Positions 26,205 through 34,426 of a DNA stretch of 64,000 nt are shown in pieces. The DNA lies in the NCBI GenBank assembly GCA_020161475.1, contig JAIUNQ010000001.1, positions 41,714 through 105,713 of the forward strand, written 5' to 3'. Numbering within the stretch: the stretch's first letter is position 1; every line of letters starts with the position of its first letter. Source of the stretch: Pseudomonadota bacterium (GTDB lineage: Bacteria > Pseudomonadota > Alphaproteobacteria > Rhizobiales > Beijerinckiaceae). The notes below the pieces were generated by a model. The model was not told the DNA's origin. It made no database searches and saw only the letters and a list, made by a program, of their open reading frames with translations. Position numbers and translations under genes: made by a program.

Positions 26205-27104
26205 ATGCAGATCAAGCAGCTGGTTTATCTCGATGCGCTGGCGCGCGAGCGGCATTTCGGCCGCGCGGCGGAGGCGTGCAACATCTCCCAACCCACGCTC
26301 TCGGCCGCCATCGCGCAGCTGGAGGATGAGCTGGGCGTGCTGATCGTGGAGCGCGGTCGCCAATATCGCGGCCTGACGCGCGAAGGGGAGGTCGTGCTGG
26401 CCCATGCCCGGCGCATGTTGGCGGAGGGCGAGACCCTGCGCGACACCATTGCCGAAATGCGTGTGGGTCTTGGCGGGCGGCTGCGACTGGGGGCGATTCC
26501 CACTGCCCTGCCGATGGTGACGCACTTGACCGCCCCTTTCAGCGCCGCTTACCCCGGCGTGGCGCTCACTGTGCTCTCGCTCACCTCGCAGGAAATCCAG
26601 ACCCGCATCGACAATTTCGAGCTCGATGTCGGCCTGACGTATCTCGACAACGAGCCGCTGGAGCGCGTCATCGCCAAGCCAGTCTATCAGGAAGCCTATA
26701 TCCTGCTGGCGCGTGCCGACTCGGCGGTCGCCCGCAAGGGGAGCGTCTCATGGCGCGAGGCTGCGGGGCTGGACCTGTGCCTGCTAACCAAGGACATGCA
26801 GAACCGCCGCATTATCGATGGCATTTTCCGCTCTGTCGGCGCCGCGCCCCAGCCGTTGATGGAGACCAACTCCATTTTCAATCTGGTGTCCCACGCCGGG
26901 TTGGGGCGCATGTGCTCCATCGTCTCGCGCCAGTTGCTGGATTATTTCGGGCTTCCCGATGGCATTCGCGCCCTGCCGCTGGTGGAGCCGGAAGCGAGCC
27001 GCTCGATCGGGCTGATCGCCGCCGAGCGCGCGCCCCTGGCCCCTGTCGTGCGCAACCTCTTCAGCATGGTGGCAGAGGTGCCAGTGTGCCAACCTTATCG
27101 ATAG
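26205..27104 (+). CDS. LysR-family transcriptional regulator of formate dehydrogenase genes
   Basis: 299 aa. The N-terminal winged helix-turn-helix reads LDALARERHFGRAAEACNIS with SQPTLSAAIAQLEDELGV, and a two-subdomain effector region follows (GRLRLGAIPTALPMV to ELDVGLTYLDNEPL). It directly precedes the fds operon on the same strand, a common position for an fds activator, so this role is inferred. An inverted repeat GATAGC-n5-GCTATC overlaps its stop codon and may be its binding site. The protein has OxyR-like resemblance in length, but the paired regulatory cysteines are not evident. Confidence 0.88.
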   Translation: MQIKQLVYLDALARERHFGRAAEACNISQPTLSAAIAQLEDELGVLIVERGRQYRGLTREGEVVLAHARRMLAEGETLRDTIAEMRVGLGGRLRLGAIPTALPMVTHLTAPFSAAYPGVALTVLSLTSQEIQTRIDNFELDVGLTYLDNEPLERVIAKPVYQEAYILLARADSAVARKGSVSWREAAGLDLCLLTKDMQNRRIIDGIFRSVGAAPQPLMETNSIFNLVSHAGLGRMCSIVSRQLLDYFGLPDGIRALPLVEPEASRSIGLIAAERAPLAPVVRNLFSMVAEVPVCQPYR

Positions 27105-27116
27105 CGAAGGGCTATC
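27100..27116. promoter_or_regulatory. Candidate LysR-type binding site upstream of fdsG
   Basis: GATAGC and GCTATC are separated by GAAGG, giving an ATAG-N7-CTAT arrangement suited to a LysR dimer. A second 12-bp palindrome, CGATCATGATCG, lies at 27165-27176. Both are in the 206-bp gap in front of fdsG, which has no other gene. Confidence 0.45.
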
Positions 27117-27310
27117 AATGGCTGCGCAATTCCCGCCAAATGGCGATCCAGAGCGTGGCGTCAGCGATCATGATCGTAAAAAATCCGTAAACTCGGGTTC
27201 TTTCATAGGTAAAAACAATCAATCGAACGAAAGAAACGATTTGAGTTTTCCGGGCCGGAAGCGAAGATTCAGTCCCGATGGCGCAACCTGACGCGCGTGG
27301 CGGAGAACCC

Positions 27311-27802
27311 ATGTCCGATATCGCCCCCTGGAACCATACGGTCGCACAGGCCGTCATTGATGCGCTCAAGGATCGGGAAGGGGCGGCCCTGCCTATCCTG
27401 CATGCGCTTCAGGAGTGTTTCGGCTACATTGACGAGGCCGCTGTGCCGCTGGTGGCAGAAGCGCTCAACCTCTCGCGCGCTGAGGTGCATGGCGTCCTGA
27501 GCTTTTATCACGACTTCCGCCGCACGCCTGATCCGCGCCGTCGCATCCAGCTCTGTCGCGCCGAGGCCTGCCAGTCGCTCGGCTGCGAAACATTGGTCCA
27601 GCACGCGGCGGTCCACCATGGCGTCACCCCGCAGGGGCGGGGCAGCGTGCGTCTGGAAACCGTTTATTGCCTTGGCCTCTGCGCACAGGGACCGGCGGCG
27701 CTGGTGGACGGCGCGCCGGTCGCGCGTCTGGATGCCGGGCGCCTCTCTGCCCTGATCAACGGCGCGCCTGTCGAGGCTGTTCTGGCCGGGGAGGAGGCAT
27801 GA
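27311..27802 (+). CDS. fdsG: NAD-dependent formate dehydrogenase gamma subunit (NuoE-like)
   Basis: 163 aa thioredoxin-like [2Fe-2S] protein. The four cluster ligands are C82, C87 (LCRAEACQSLG), C120 and C124 (YCLGLCAQGP). FdsG passes electrons inside the soluble FdsABG complex between formate oxidation and NAD+ reduction. ATG 27311 has GGCGGAG upstream; an ATG at 27278 is possible. The gene overlaps the fdsB start. Confidence 0.93.
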   Translation: MSDIAPWNHTVAQAVIDALKDREGAALPILHALQECFGYIDEAAVPLVAEALNLSRAEVHGVLSFYHDFRRTPDPRRRIQLCRAEACQSLGCETLVQHAAVHHGVTPQGRGSVRLETVYCLGLCAQGPAALVDGAPVARLDAGRLSALINGAPVEAVLAGEEA

Positions 27803-29358
27803 TGAGCATCCGCGTTTTCATTCCGCGCGATGCCTCCGCCCTCGCCATGGGGGCCGATGCGGTGGCGGGCCAGATCAAAACCGAAGCCGAGGCACGCGGC
27901 CTTGCCATCGAGATCATCCGCACCGGCTCGCGCGGCATGGCATGGCTGGAGCCGCTGGTGGAAGTGGAAGGGGCCAACGGCACCCGTTTTGGCTATGGCC
28001 CTGTCGCCCCGCGGGATGTGAAGGGGCTTTTCGACGCCTTTTTCCTCGCCGGCGGCGTACATGCACTGGGGGTTGGGCCGGTCGAGGAGCTGCCATGGTT
28101 CAGAGCGCAGCAGCGCCTCACCTTCGGGCGTTGCGGCCGCATTGATCCGTTCTCCATCCATGAATATCGCGCCGCAGGCGGTCTGCGCGGGCTCGATGCC
28201 GCGCTGGCCATGCGCCCCGAGGCCATTGTCGAGGCGGTCACGCAGTCGGGATTGCGTGGGCGCGGCGGGGCTGGTTTTCCCGCGGGCATCAAATGGAAAA
28301 CCGTGCTGGGCGCGGCGGCGTCGCAGAAATACATCGTCTGCAACGCCGATGAAGGGGATAGCGGCACCTTCGCCGACCGCATGTTGATGGAAGGCGATCC
28401 GTTCACCTTGATCGAGGGTATGACGATTGCGGGCCTCGCTGTGGGGGCCACGAAAGGTTACGTCTACATCCGCTCCGAATATCCCCATGCTTTTGCCGCG
28501 ATGGAACGCGCGATCGAGGTGGCGCGCTCGGCGGGCGTGCTCGGGCCTTGCGTGCTGGGGTCACCGCACGCCTTCGATATCGAGGCGCGTCTGGGCGCGG
28601 GAGCCTATATCTGTGGCGAGGAAACCGCGCTGCTCGAAAGCCTTGAGGGCAAGCGCGGCGTCGTGCGGGCCAAACCGCCACTGCCAGCCCTCCAGGGACT
28701 CTTCGGCAAGCCCACCGTGGTCAACAATGTGCTCACCTTCGCTGCGGTGCCGTTCATTCTCTCGGAGGGCGCGAAGGCCTATGCGGACTATGGCATGGGG
28801 CGTTCGCGCGGAACCCTGCCCGTGCAGCTCGGCGGCAATGTCAAACGCGGCGGGCTCATTGAGCTCGCCTTCGGGGTCACCCTGCGCCAGATTATCGCGG
28901 AGTTCGGCGGCGGTACGCGCTCGGGCCGCCCCATCCGGGCGGTGCAGGTGGGCGGGCCACTGGGGGCTTACCTGCCGTCCCATCAGCTCGATGTCGCGCT
29001 CGATTACGAGGCGCTGGCCGCCATCGGCGCCATGCTCGGCCACGGCGGCATCGTGGTGTTTGATGACAGCGTGGATATGGCCAAACAGGCCAAGTTCGCC
29101 TTCGAGTTCTGCGCGGCGGAGTCTTGTGGCAAATGCACGCCCTGCCGCATCGGCGCGGTGCGTGGTGCAGAAGCGCTGGAAAGCGCCATCAAGGGCGAGA
29201 AGCGGGCGGAAAACCTCGCGCTGGTGGCCGATCTTTGCACCCTGATGCGCGATGCCTCGCTCTGCGCCCACGGCGGGCTGACCCCCAACCCGGTGGAAAG
29301 CGCACTCAGGCATTTTCCGGAAGATTTCGGCGCGCGCGCCGCCTTGGCTGCGGAGTAA
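27802..29358 (+). CDS. fdsB: NAD-dependent formate dehydrogenase beta subunit (NuoF-like)
   Basis: 518 aa. An N-terminal thioredoxin-like region is followed by the NADH/FMN-binding motif GLRGRGGAGFPAGIKW, YICGEETALLESLEGKRG, and the [4Fe-4S] motif ESCGKCTPCRIG near the C-terminus. It holds FMN and reduces NAD+. Two ATGs in tandem (27799, 27802) follow AGGAGG; 27802 gives normal spacing. The stop lies 4 bp before a duplicated copy of the fdsA start. Confidence 0.94.
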   Translation: MSIRVFIPRDASALAMGADAVAGQIKTEAEARGLAIEIIRTGSRGMAWLEPLVEVEGANGTRFGYGPVAPRDVKGLFDAFFLAGGVHALGVGPVEELPWFRAQQRLTFGRCGRIDPFSIHEYRAAGGLRGLDAALAMRPEAIVEAVTQSGLRGRGGAGFPAGIKWKTVLGAAASQKYIVCNADEGDSGTFADRMLMEGDPFTLIEGMTIAGLAVGATKGYVYIRSEYPHAFAAMERAIEVARSAGVLGPCVLGSPHAFDIEARLGAGAYICGEETALLESLEGKRGVVRAKPPLPALQGLFGKPTVVNNVLTFAAVPFILSEGAKAYADYGMGRSRGTLPVQLGGNVKRGGLIELAFGVTLRQIIAEFGGGTRSGRPIRAVQVGGPLGAYLPSHQLDVALDYEALAAIGAMLGHGGIVVFDDSVDMAKQAKFAFEFCAAESCGKCTPCRIGAVRGAEALESAIKGEKRAENLALVADLCTLMRDASLCAHGGLTPNPVESALRHFPEDFGARAALAAE

Positions 29359-29362
29359 ACCC

Positions 29363-29470
29363 ATGTCGCTCGTTGTTGAAACCGATTTCGGCACCCCACA
29401 AAAGCGTTTTCAAGCGAAGTGGGAACCGGTTCGCGTGAAGAAAACGCGCAAAAAAAGAGCTGAGGGGTGA
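29363..29470 (+). other. Duplicated fdsA start forming a 35-residue leader reading frame
   Basis: An ATG at 29363 begins MSLVVETDFGTP, nearly the same as the true fdsA start MSLIIETDFGTP at 29477. A 20-bp stretch is identical (29378-29397 and 29492-29511). After residue 12 the frame runs through a 44-bp palindromic element, encodes a basic tail (WEPVRVKKTRKKRAEG) and stops at 29470, 6 bp before the fdsA ATG. It looks like a partial duplication around an inserted repeat. Whether it is translated is unknown, but GGAG overlaps the fdsB end just upstream. Confidence 0.8.
29404..29447. repeat. 44-bp palindromic element, copy 1
   Basis: The arms GCGTTTTC and GAAAACGC enclose a partly palindromic core with AACCGGTTCGCGTGAA. 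It is 34/44 identical to the element at 45177-45220, with the outer stem preserved by paired changes. It lies inside the 118-bp fdsB-fdsA gap. Elements of this look are widespread in Hyphomicrobiales intergenic DNA. Confidence 0.8.
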
Positions 29471-29476
29471 TCTGAC

Positions 29477-32335
29477 ATGTCCCTGATCATCGAAACCGAT
29501 TTCGGCACCCCGAAGCGCGTGAGCGCCACCACCATCACCCTCACCATCGATGGCGTCGCGGTCACCGTGCCGGAAGGCACCTCGGTGATGGCGGCGGCCA
29601 TGCGGATGGGGACGAAAATCCCCAAGCTCTGCGCCACCGATATGCTCGAACCCTTCGGCTCCTGCCGCCTCTGCCTTGTGGAAATCGAGGGGCGCAAGGG
29701 AACGCCCGCCTCCTGCACCACCCCCGCTGAGGAGGGCATGGTGGTGCGCACCCAGACCGATCGCCTCGCCAAACTCCGCAAGGGGGTGATGGAGCTTTAC
29801 ATTTCCGATCACCCGCTCGATTGCCTCACCTGCTCGGCCAATGGTGATTGCGAATTGCAGGATATGGCGGGTGCTGTGGGCCTGCGCGAAGTGCGTTACG
29901 AAGGCGGGGCCAATCATTTTGCCAAGGCTTCCCCGCTCGCGCTGCCGGTGGATGCCTCCAACCCCTATTTCGCCTACGATCCCTCAAAGTGCATCGTCTG
30001 CAACCGCTGTGTGCGCGCGTGTGAGGAGGTGCAGGGCACCTTCGCGCTCACCATCTCCGGCAGGGGCTTCAATGCCCGCGTCTCGCCGGGCGGCACGGAT
30101 TTCCTCTCCTCCGAATGCGTTTCCTGCGGCGCTTGCGTGCAGGCCTGCCCGACAGCGACGCTCAATGAGAAGAGCGTCATCGCCCATGGCACACCGGAGC
30201 ATTCCAAGGTCACCACCTGCGCCTATTGTGGGGTGGGCTGCCAGTTCAAGGCCGAGATGCAGGGCGACAAGCTGATCCGCATGGTGCCCTACAAGAGCGG
30301 CAAGGCGAACGAGGGCCACTCCTGCGTCAAGGGCCGCTTCGCCTATGGCTATGCCACGCACGAAGACCGCATCACCAAACCCATGATCCGCGCCGCAATT
30401 GACGAGCCCTGGCGCGAGGTGAGCTGGGGCGAGGCGATCGCCCATGTCGCCAGCGAATTCAAACGCCTGCAAGGGCAGTTCGGGCGCGAGAGCATCGGGG
30501 CCATCACCTCCTCGCGCTGCACCAACGAGGAAGTCTTCCTCGTGCAGAAAATGGTGCGCGCGGCATTCCGCAACAACAACGTCGATACCTGCGCCCGCGT
30601 GTGCCATTCGCCCACGGGCTATGGGCTTTCCACCGCCTTCGGCACCTCTGCCGGCACGCAGGATTTCAAATCGGTCGAAAAGGCCGATGTCGTGCTGGTG
30701 ATCGGCGCGAACCCCACCGATGGCCACCCCGTTTTCGGCGCGCGCCTCAAGAAGCGCCTGCGCGCCGGGGCCAAACTGATCGTCGCGGATCCGCGCCGGA
30801 TTGATCTCGTCAAATCCCCGCATGTCGCAGCGGCGCATCACCTGCAACTCAAGCCCGGCACCAATGTCGCGCTGCTCAACGCGCTGGCGCATGTCATTGT
30901 GACGGAAGGGCTGGCAAACCTTGAGGCGGTCGAGGCGCGCTGCGATAGGGCCGATTTCGAGATCTGGGCGCGCTTTATCGCCGAGGATCGCCACGCGCCC
31001 GAAGCCAGCGAAGCCTATACCGGCGTGCCCGCTGCCGAGGTGCGCGCCGCAGCGCGCCTTTACGCGACGTGTGGCAATGGCGCGATCTATTACGGCCTCG
31101 GCGTCACCGAGCATTCCCAAGGCTCCACCACCGTTATGGCCATGGCGAACCTTGCCATGCTCACCGGCAACATCGGGCGCGAGGGCGTAGGTATCAACCC
31201 GTTGCGCGGGCAGAACAATGTCCAAGGCTCCTGCGATATGGGGTCTTTCCCGCATGAGTTCTCGGGCTATCGCCATGTCTCGGATGAGGCGACACGCGCC
31301 GTGTTCGAAGGGCTCTGGGGCGTCAAGCTCGATGCCGAGCCGGGCCTGCGCATCCCCAACATGCTCGATGAGGCAATCGAGGGACGCTATCGCGGCATCT
31401 ACATTCAGGGCGAGGACATCGCCCAGTCTGATCCCAACGCCAAGCACGTGATTGCGGGCCTCAAAGCCATGGAATGCGTGGTGGTGCAGGACCTGTTCCT
31501 CAATGAAACCGCCAAATACGCGCATGTCTTCCTGCCCGGCACCTCGTTTCTGGAAAAGGACGGCACCTTCACCAATGCCGAGCGGCGCATCAACCGCGTG
31601 CGGCAGGTGATCAAGCCGCTCTCGGGCATGGATGAATGGGCGGTCACCGCAGCGGTGTCCACCGCGCTCGGCTACCCCATGGCCTATGCCCATCCCGGCG
31701 AGATCATGGACGAGATTGCGGCGCTCACCCCCTCTTTTGCCGGGGTTTCCTACGCCAAGCTGGAGGAGATGGACTCCATCCAGTGGCCCTGCAATGAGGC
31801 GGCGCCGCAGGGCACGCCGCTGATGCATGTGGAGCATTTCGTGCGCGGCAAGGGTCGCTTCATGCTCACCGATTACGTGCCCACCGAAGAGCGCACCGGA
31901 CCGCGCTTCCCCCTGCTGCTGACCACGGGCCGCATCCTGAGCCAATACAATGTCGGCGCGCAGACCCGGCGCACGGACAACAATGTCTGGCATGATGAGG
32001 ATCTGCTGGAAATCCATCCCTTCGATGCCGAAAGCCGGGGCGTGCGCGAGGGCGATCTGGTGATGGTCGCCTCACGCGCAGGCGACATTGCCCTGCGCGC
32101 CACCATCACGACGCGGGTGCAGCCCGGCGTCGTTTACACCACCTTCCACCACGCGCTCTGCGGCACCAACGTCATCACCACCGATTTTTCGGATTGGGCT
32201 ACCAATTGCCCGGAATACAAGGTGACGGCGGTGGAGGTGCGGCGCACCAACGCCCTGTCGGACTGGCAGATGCAGGACCGCGAGGAGGCCCCGAAGCATC
32301 GCGCCATCGCAGCACCGCGCCCGGCGGCGGAATGA
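29477..32335 (+). CDS. fdsA: NAD-dependent formate dehydrogenase catalytic alpha subunit (molybdenum)
   Basis: 952 aa. From the N-terminus: a ferredoxin-like [2Fe-2S] domain (SCRLCLVEIEG), a His/Cys cluster motif (LDCLTCSANGDCELQ), two [4Fe-4S] motifs (CIVCNRCVRACEE and CVSCGACVQACPT), then the molybdopterin oxidoreductase part with CAYCGVGCQF and the catalytic C376-H377 pair in RVCHSPTGYGL. The active-site residue is Cys, not Sec. A C-terminal dinucleotide-binding domain ends the protein. It oxidises formate to CO2 in the cytoplasm. GAGGGG lies upstream of ATG 29477. It overlaps the fdhD start. Confidence 0.96.
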   Translation: MSLIIETDFGTPKRVSATTITLTIDGVAVTVPEGTSVMAAAMRMGTKIPKLCATDMLEPFGSCRLCLVEIEGRKGTPASCTTPAEEGMVVRTQTDRLAKLRKGVMELYISDHPLDCLTCSANGDCELQDMAGAVGLREVRYEGGANHFAKASPLALPVDASNPYFAYDPSKCIVCNRCVRACEEVQGTFALTISGRGFNARVSPGGTDFLSSECVSCGACVQACPTATLNEKSVIAHGTPEHSKVTTCAYCGVGCQFKAEMQGDKLIRMVPYKSGKANEGHSCVKGRFAYGYATHEDRITKPMIRAAIDEPWREVSWGEAIAHVASEFKRLQGQFGRESIGAITSSRCTNEEVFLVQKMVRAAFRNNNVDTCARVCHSPTGYGLSTAFGTSAGTQDFKSVEKADVVLVIGANPTDGHPVFGARLKKRLRAGAKLIVADPRRIDLVKSPHVAAAHHLQLKPGTNVALLNALAHVIVTEGLANLEAVEARCDRADFEIWARFIAEDRHAPEASEAYTGVPAAEVRAAARLYATCGNGAIYYGLGVTEHSQGSTTVMAMANLAMLTGNIGREGVGINPLRGQNNVQGSCDMGSFPHEFSGYRHVSDEATRAVFEGLWGVKLDAEPGLRIPNMLDEAIEGRYRGIYIQGEDIAQSDPNAKHVIAGLKAMECVVVQDLFLNETAKYAHVFLPGTSFLEKDGTFTNAERRINRVRQVIKPLSGMDEWAVTAAVSTALGYPMAYAHPGEIMDEIAALTPSFAGVSYAKLEEMDSIQWPCNEAAPQGTPLMHVEHFVRGKGRFMLTDYVPTEERTGPRFPLLLTTGRILSQYNVGAQTRRTDNNVWHDEDLLEIHPFDAESRGVREGDLVMVASRAGDIALRATITTRVQPGVVYTTFHHALCGTNVITTDFSDWATNCPEYKVTAVEVRRTNALSDWQMQDREEAPKHRAIAAPRPAAE

Positions 32336-33138
32336 TGGAGAAGGCCTTTCGCCCTGCGGCCGTGACACCGCTGCGCTATGACGGCGCGGCGGGGGCCGTG
32401 CGTGCCCCGCGCGATGTGCCGGTCGAGGTGCCGGTCAACCTCGTCTATGGCGGGCTGCCCCATGTCGTGCTCATGGCCAGTCCGGCGAACCTTGAAGACC
32501 TCGCGCTCGGCTTCTCGCTCACCGAGGGCATTATCGAGCACCCCGTCGAGCTGCGCAGCTATCGCCAGCGGCAGGAGGGGCGGGGCATCATCCTTGAGAT
32601 CGAACTGGCAGGTCCCGCGCTCACCCGGCTGCTCGCACGCCGCAGAGCCATGGCCGGGCGCACGGGTTGCGGGCTGTGCGGTGTGGAGGACCTCGATCAG
32701 CTCGATCTCGCGAGCCGCGTGCAGGGCGGGGCGAGCATCGACAACACCGCCATCGCCCGCGCATTGCACGCGCTGGAGGCGCTCCAGCCCATGAACAGCC
32801 GCACCCATGCGGTGCATGCAGCGGGTTGGTTCGCACAGGATGGAACGCCCGTGCTGGTGCGCGAGGATGTCGGTCGTCACAATGCGCTGGACAAGATGAT
32901 CGGCGCGGCGCTGGCCACCGGGGCCGATCCACGCGCGGGCTTTGTGGTCATCACCTCGCGCTGCTCGTATGAGATGGTCGAGAAGACGGCGCTGTTCGGT
33001 GCGGGCACGCTGGTGGCCATTTCCGCGCCGACCTCGCTCGCCATCGAGCGCGCGCAGGCGCTGGGCGTTCGCCTTGTGGGCGTAGCGCGCGAGGATGGCG
33101 CGCTGGAATTTGTTGAATCGCCGGAGGACCCCGCTTGA
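32332..33138 (+). CDS. fdhD: Formate dehydrogenase accessory sulfurtransferase FdhD (FdsC)
   Basis: 268 aa. The functional cysteine pair is C113/C116 (RTGCGLCGVED), and EDVGRHNALDKMIGAAL is the conserved FdhD segment. FdhD passes sulfur to the molybdenum cofactor and inserts it into FdsA. ATG 32332 overlaps the fdsA stop by 4 bp, so it is translated with the operon. In Rhodobacter-type operons this gene is called fdsC. Confidence 0.94.
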   Translation: MMEKAFRPAAVTPLRYDGAAGAVRAPRDVPVEVPVNLVYGGLPHVVLMASPANLEDLALGFSLTEGIIEHPVELRSYRQRQEGRGIILEIELAGPALTRLLARRRAMAGRTGCGLCGVEDLDQLDLASRVQGGASIDNTAIARALHALEALQPMNSRTHAVHAAGWFAQDGTPVLVREDVGRHNALDKMIGAALATGADPRAGFVVITSRCSYEMVEKTALFGAGTLVAISAPTSLAIERAQALGVRLVGVAREDGALEFVESPEDPA

Positions 33139-33371
33139 GCGAGATCGATCATGACAACGCCGCCAAGCTCGCGCGCATGGCGGGGCAGATCGCGGATTTC
33201 TATCGTCCCTACCCAGAGCAAACGGCGGTGGAGGGCATTTCCACGCATATCAACAAGTTCTGGACGCCCCGCATGCGCGCCGAGTTTCTCACCGCCTTTC
33301 CAGAGGGGGATGATGCGCTCGATCCACTCCTGCGCGCGGCGCGCCCGTTGATCCGCGCGGCCTCGGCCTGA
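33135..33371 (+). CDS. fdsD: Formate dehydrogenase delta subunit
   Basis: 78 aa. The small family is recognised by KLARMAGQIADFYRPYPEQ and INKFWTPRMRAEF. The protein helps assembly and stability of the Fds complex. It starts with TTG 33135 overlapping the fdhD stop, with CGGAGG upstream. It ends 3 bp before the convergent uracil-DNA glycosylase gene. Confidence 0.92.
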   Translation: MSEIDHDNAAKLARMAGQIADFYRPYPEQTAVEGISTHINKFWTPRMRAEFLTAFPEGDDALDPLLRAARPLIRAASA

Positions 33372-33374
33372 GCA

Positions 33375-33974
33375 TTAACGACCCAGTAGCTTGGCGAGGC
33401 GCGCAAAGTCGGCCTCTGCTTCGCCCCGGTTGTTGGGGTTGCGCAGAATGGCGGCAGGGTGAAAGGTCACCAGTGTGCGCGTGCCGAGATAGCTGTGCTC
33501 GCCTTGCCGAAGCACGCTCATCGGCGCTTTGCCGGGGATGAGCCAGCGCGCCGCCGAAAGCCCCAAGGCCAGAATGATCCTGGGGCGCAGTGCCTCGATC
33601 TGCGCGCTCAGCAGCGGCGCACAAGCCCGCGCTTCCTCGGGCTTCGGCGCACGGTTGGCGGGCGGCCGGCATTTGAGCACATTGGCGATGAAGACATCCT
33701 CGCGCGCCAGCCCGATTCCGCCGAGAAACTGGCTCAGCAGCTTGCCCGAACGCCCGACAAACGGCAGTCCAGTGGCATCTTCCGTCGCCCCCGGCGCTTC
33801 CCCGATGATCAGCAGGCCTGAGCGCGCGCTGCCGGTGCCGAACACGACCTGCGTGCGCGAGGCATGAAGGGAACAGGCCGTGCAGGCCATGGCACGGGCG
33901 CGGATCGGCGCGAGTAAATGCGCCAATGCGGCATCATCGGGGGCGACTGCGGGGGAAGCGCACATCTCCGTCAT
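33375..33974 (-). CDS. Family 4/5-type uracil-DNA glycosylase with iron-sulfur cluster
   Basis: 199 aa. The four cluster ligands are C31, C34 (CTACSLH), C102 and C118. The uracil-pocket motif is GEAPGATED at 58-66 with PFVGRSGKLL, and HPAAILRN is the C-terminal motif. It removes uracil from DNA in base-excision repair. I chose ATG 33974; TTG 33983 is the only extension. It is convergent with fdsD and is not part of the formate system. Confidence 0.93.
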   Translation of the reverse strand: MTEMCASPAVAPDDAALAHLLAPIRARAMACTACSLHASRTQVVFGTGSARSGLLIIGEAPGATEDATGLPFVGRSGKLLSQFLGGIGLAREDVFIANVLKCRPPANRAPKPEEARACAPLLSAQIEALRPRIILALGLSAARWLIPGKAPMSVLRQGEHSYLGTRTLVTFHPAAILRNPNNRGEAEADFARLAKLLGR

Positions 33975-34134
33975 GGATTTCAACCCTCGTGAGGCAAGGC
34001 ATATGCGCCGCCCGTCAACGGGGGTCGCGTCATCGCGCCTGCTTGCCCCATAGGAGAGGGCGGCACAAGAACCCTTAGTCTGGTGTTAACGGTATAGCGA
34101 CAATACTCAATCTTGGGTTGTTTATTGGATTCCC

Positions 34135-34413
34135 ATGCTCAAGGTCCTTGTCCCGAGCCTGCTGGTCGCCCTGCCTGCCGTCGTGCTGCCCCTCCGGCCG
34201 GTGGAAGGCGCGCCGATGCTCGTCTATGCGCCGCGCGCTCAAGGTCTGGCTGCCGGCGTGCTCGCGCGCGCCGATGCGCGGCTGGTGCGGGCCTACGCGC
34301 GCGAGGATCTGATGGTGGTGATGGATGCCACGCCCGGTCTTGTCCGGCGCCTCTATGCCGCCGGTGCCACCCTTGTTCTCTTTGCCCCGCTGCGTGCGGG
34401 TTGTCCGATCTGA
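34135..34413 (+). CDS. Small secreted or anchored protein of unknown function upstream of a chemoreceptor
   Basis: 92 aa. A hydrophobic N-terminus ([17 protein letters not shown]) resembles a signal peptide with a cleavage region near VEGAP. The mature part is alpha/beta-like ([20 protein letters not shown]) and ends with [11 protein letters not shown], with one cysteine. Its stop is 13 bp before the chemoreceptor ATG and overlaps that gene's AAGGAG site, so translational coupling is likely. I do not recognise a named family. The start is supported only by the signal-like sequence. Confidence 0.6.
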   Translation: MLKVLVPSLLVALPAVVLPLRPVEGAPMLVYAPRAQGLAAGVLARADARLVRAYAREDLMVVMDATPGLVRRLYAAGATLVLFAPLRAGCPI

Positions 34414-34426
34414 AGGAGCCTCGCCC

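Noticed and set aside
30602..30604. Possible selenocysteine active site in formate dehydrogenase
   Set aside because: The catalytic codon is TGC (Cys), and no in-frame TGA is present in fdsA; SelO likewise ends with ordinary cysteines.
29984..32017. 677-codon minus-strand frame opposite fdsA
   Set aside because: Composition is histidine/arginine-rich without any family motif; fdsA on the plus strand is complete.
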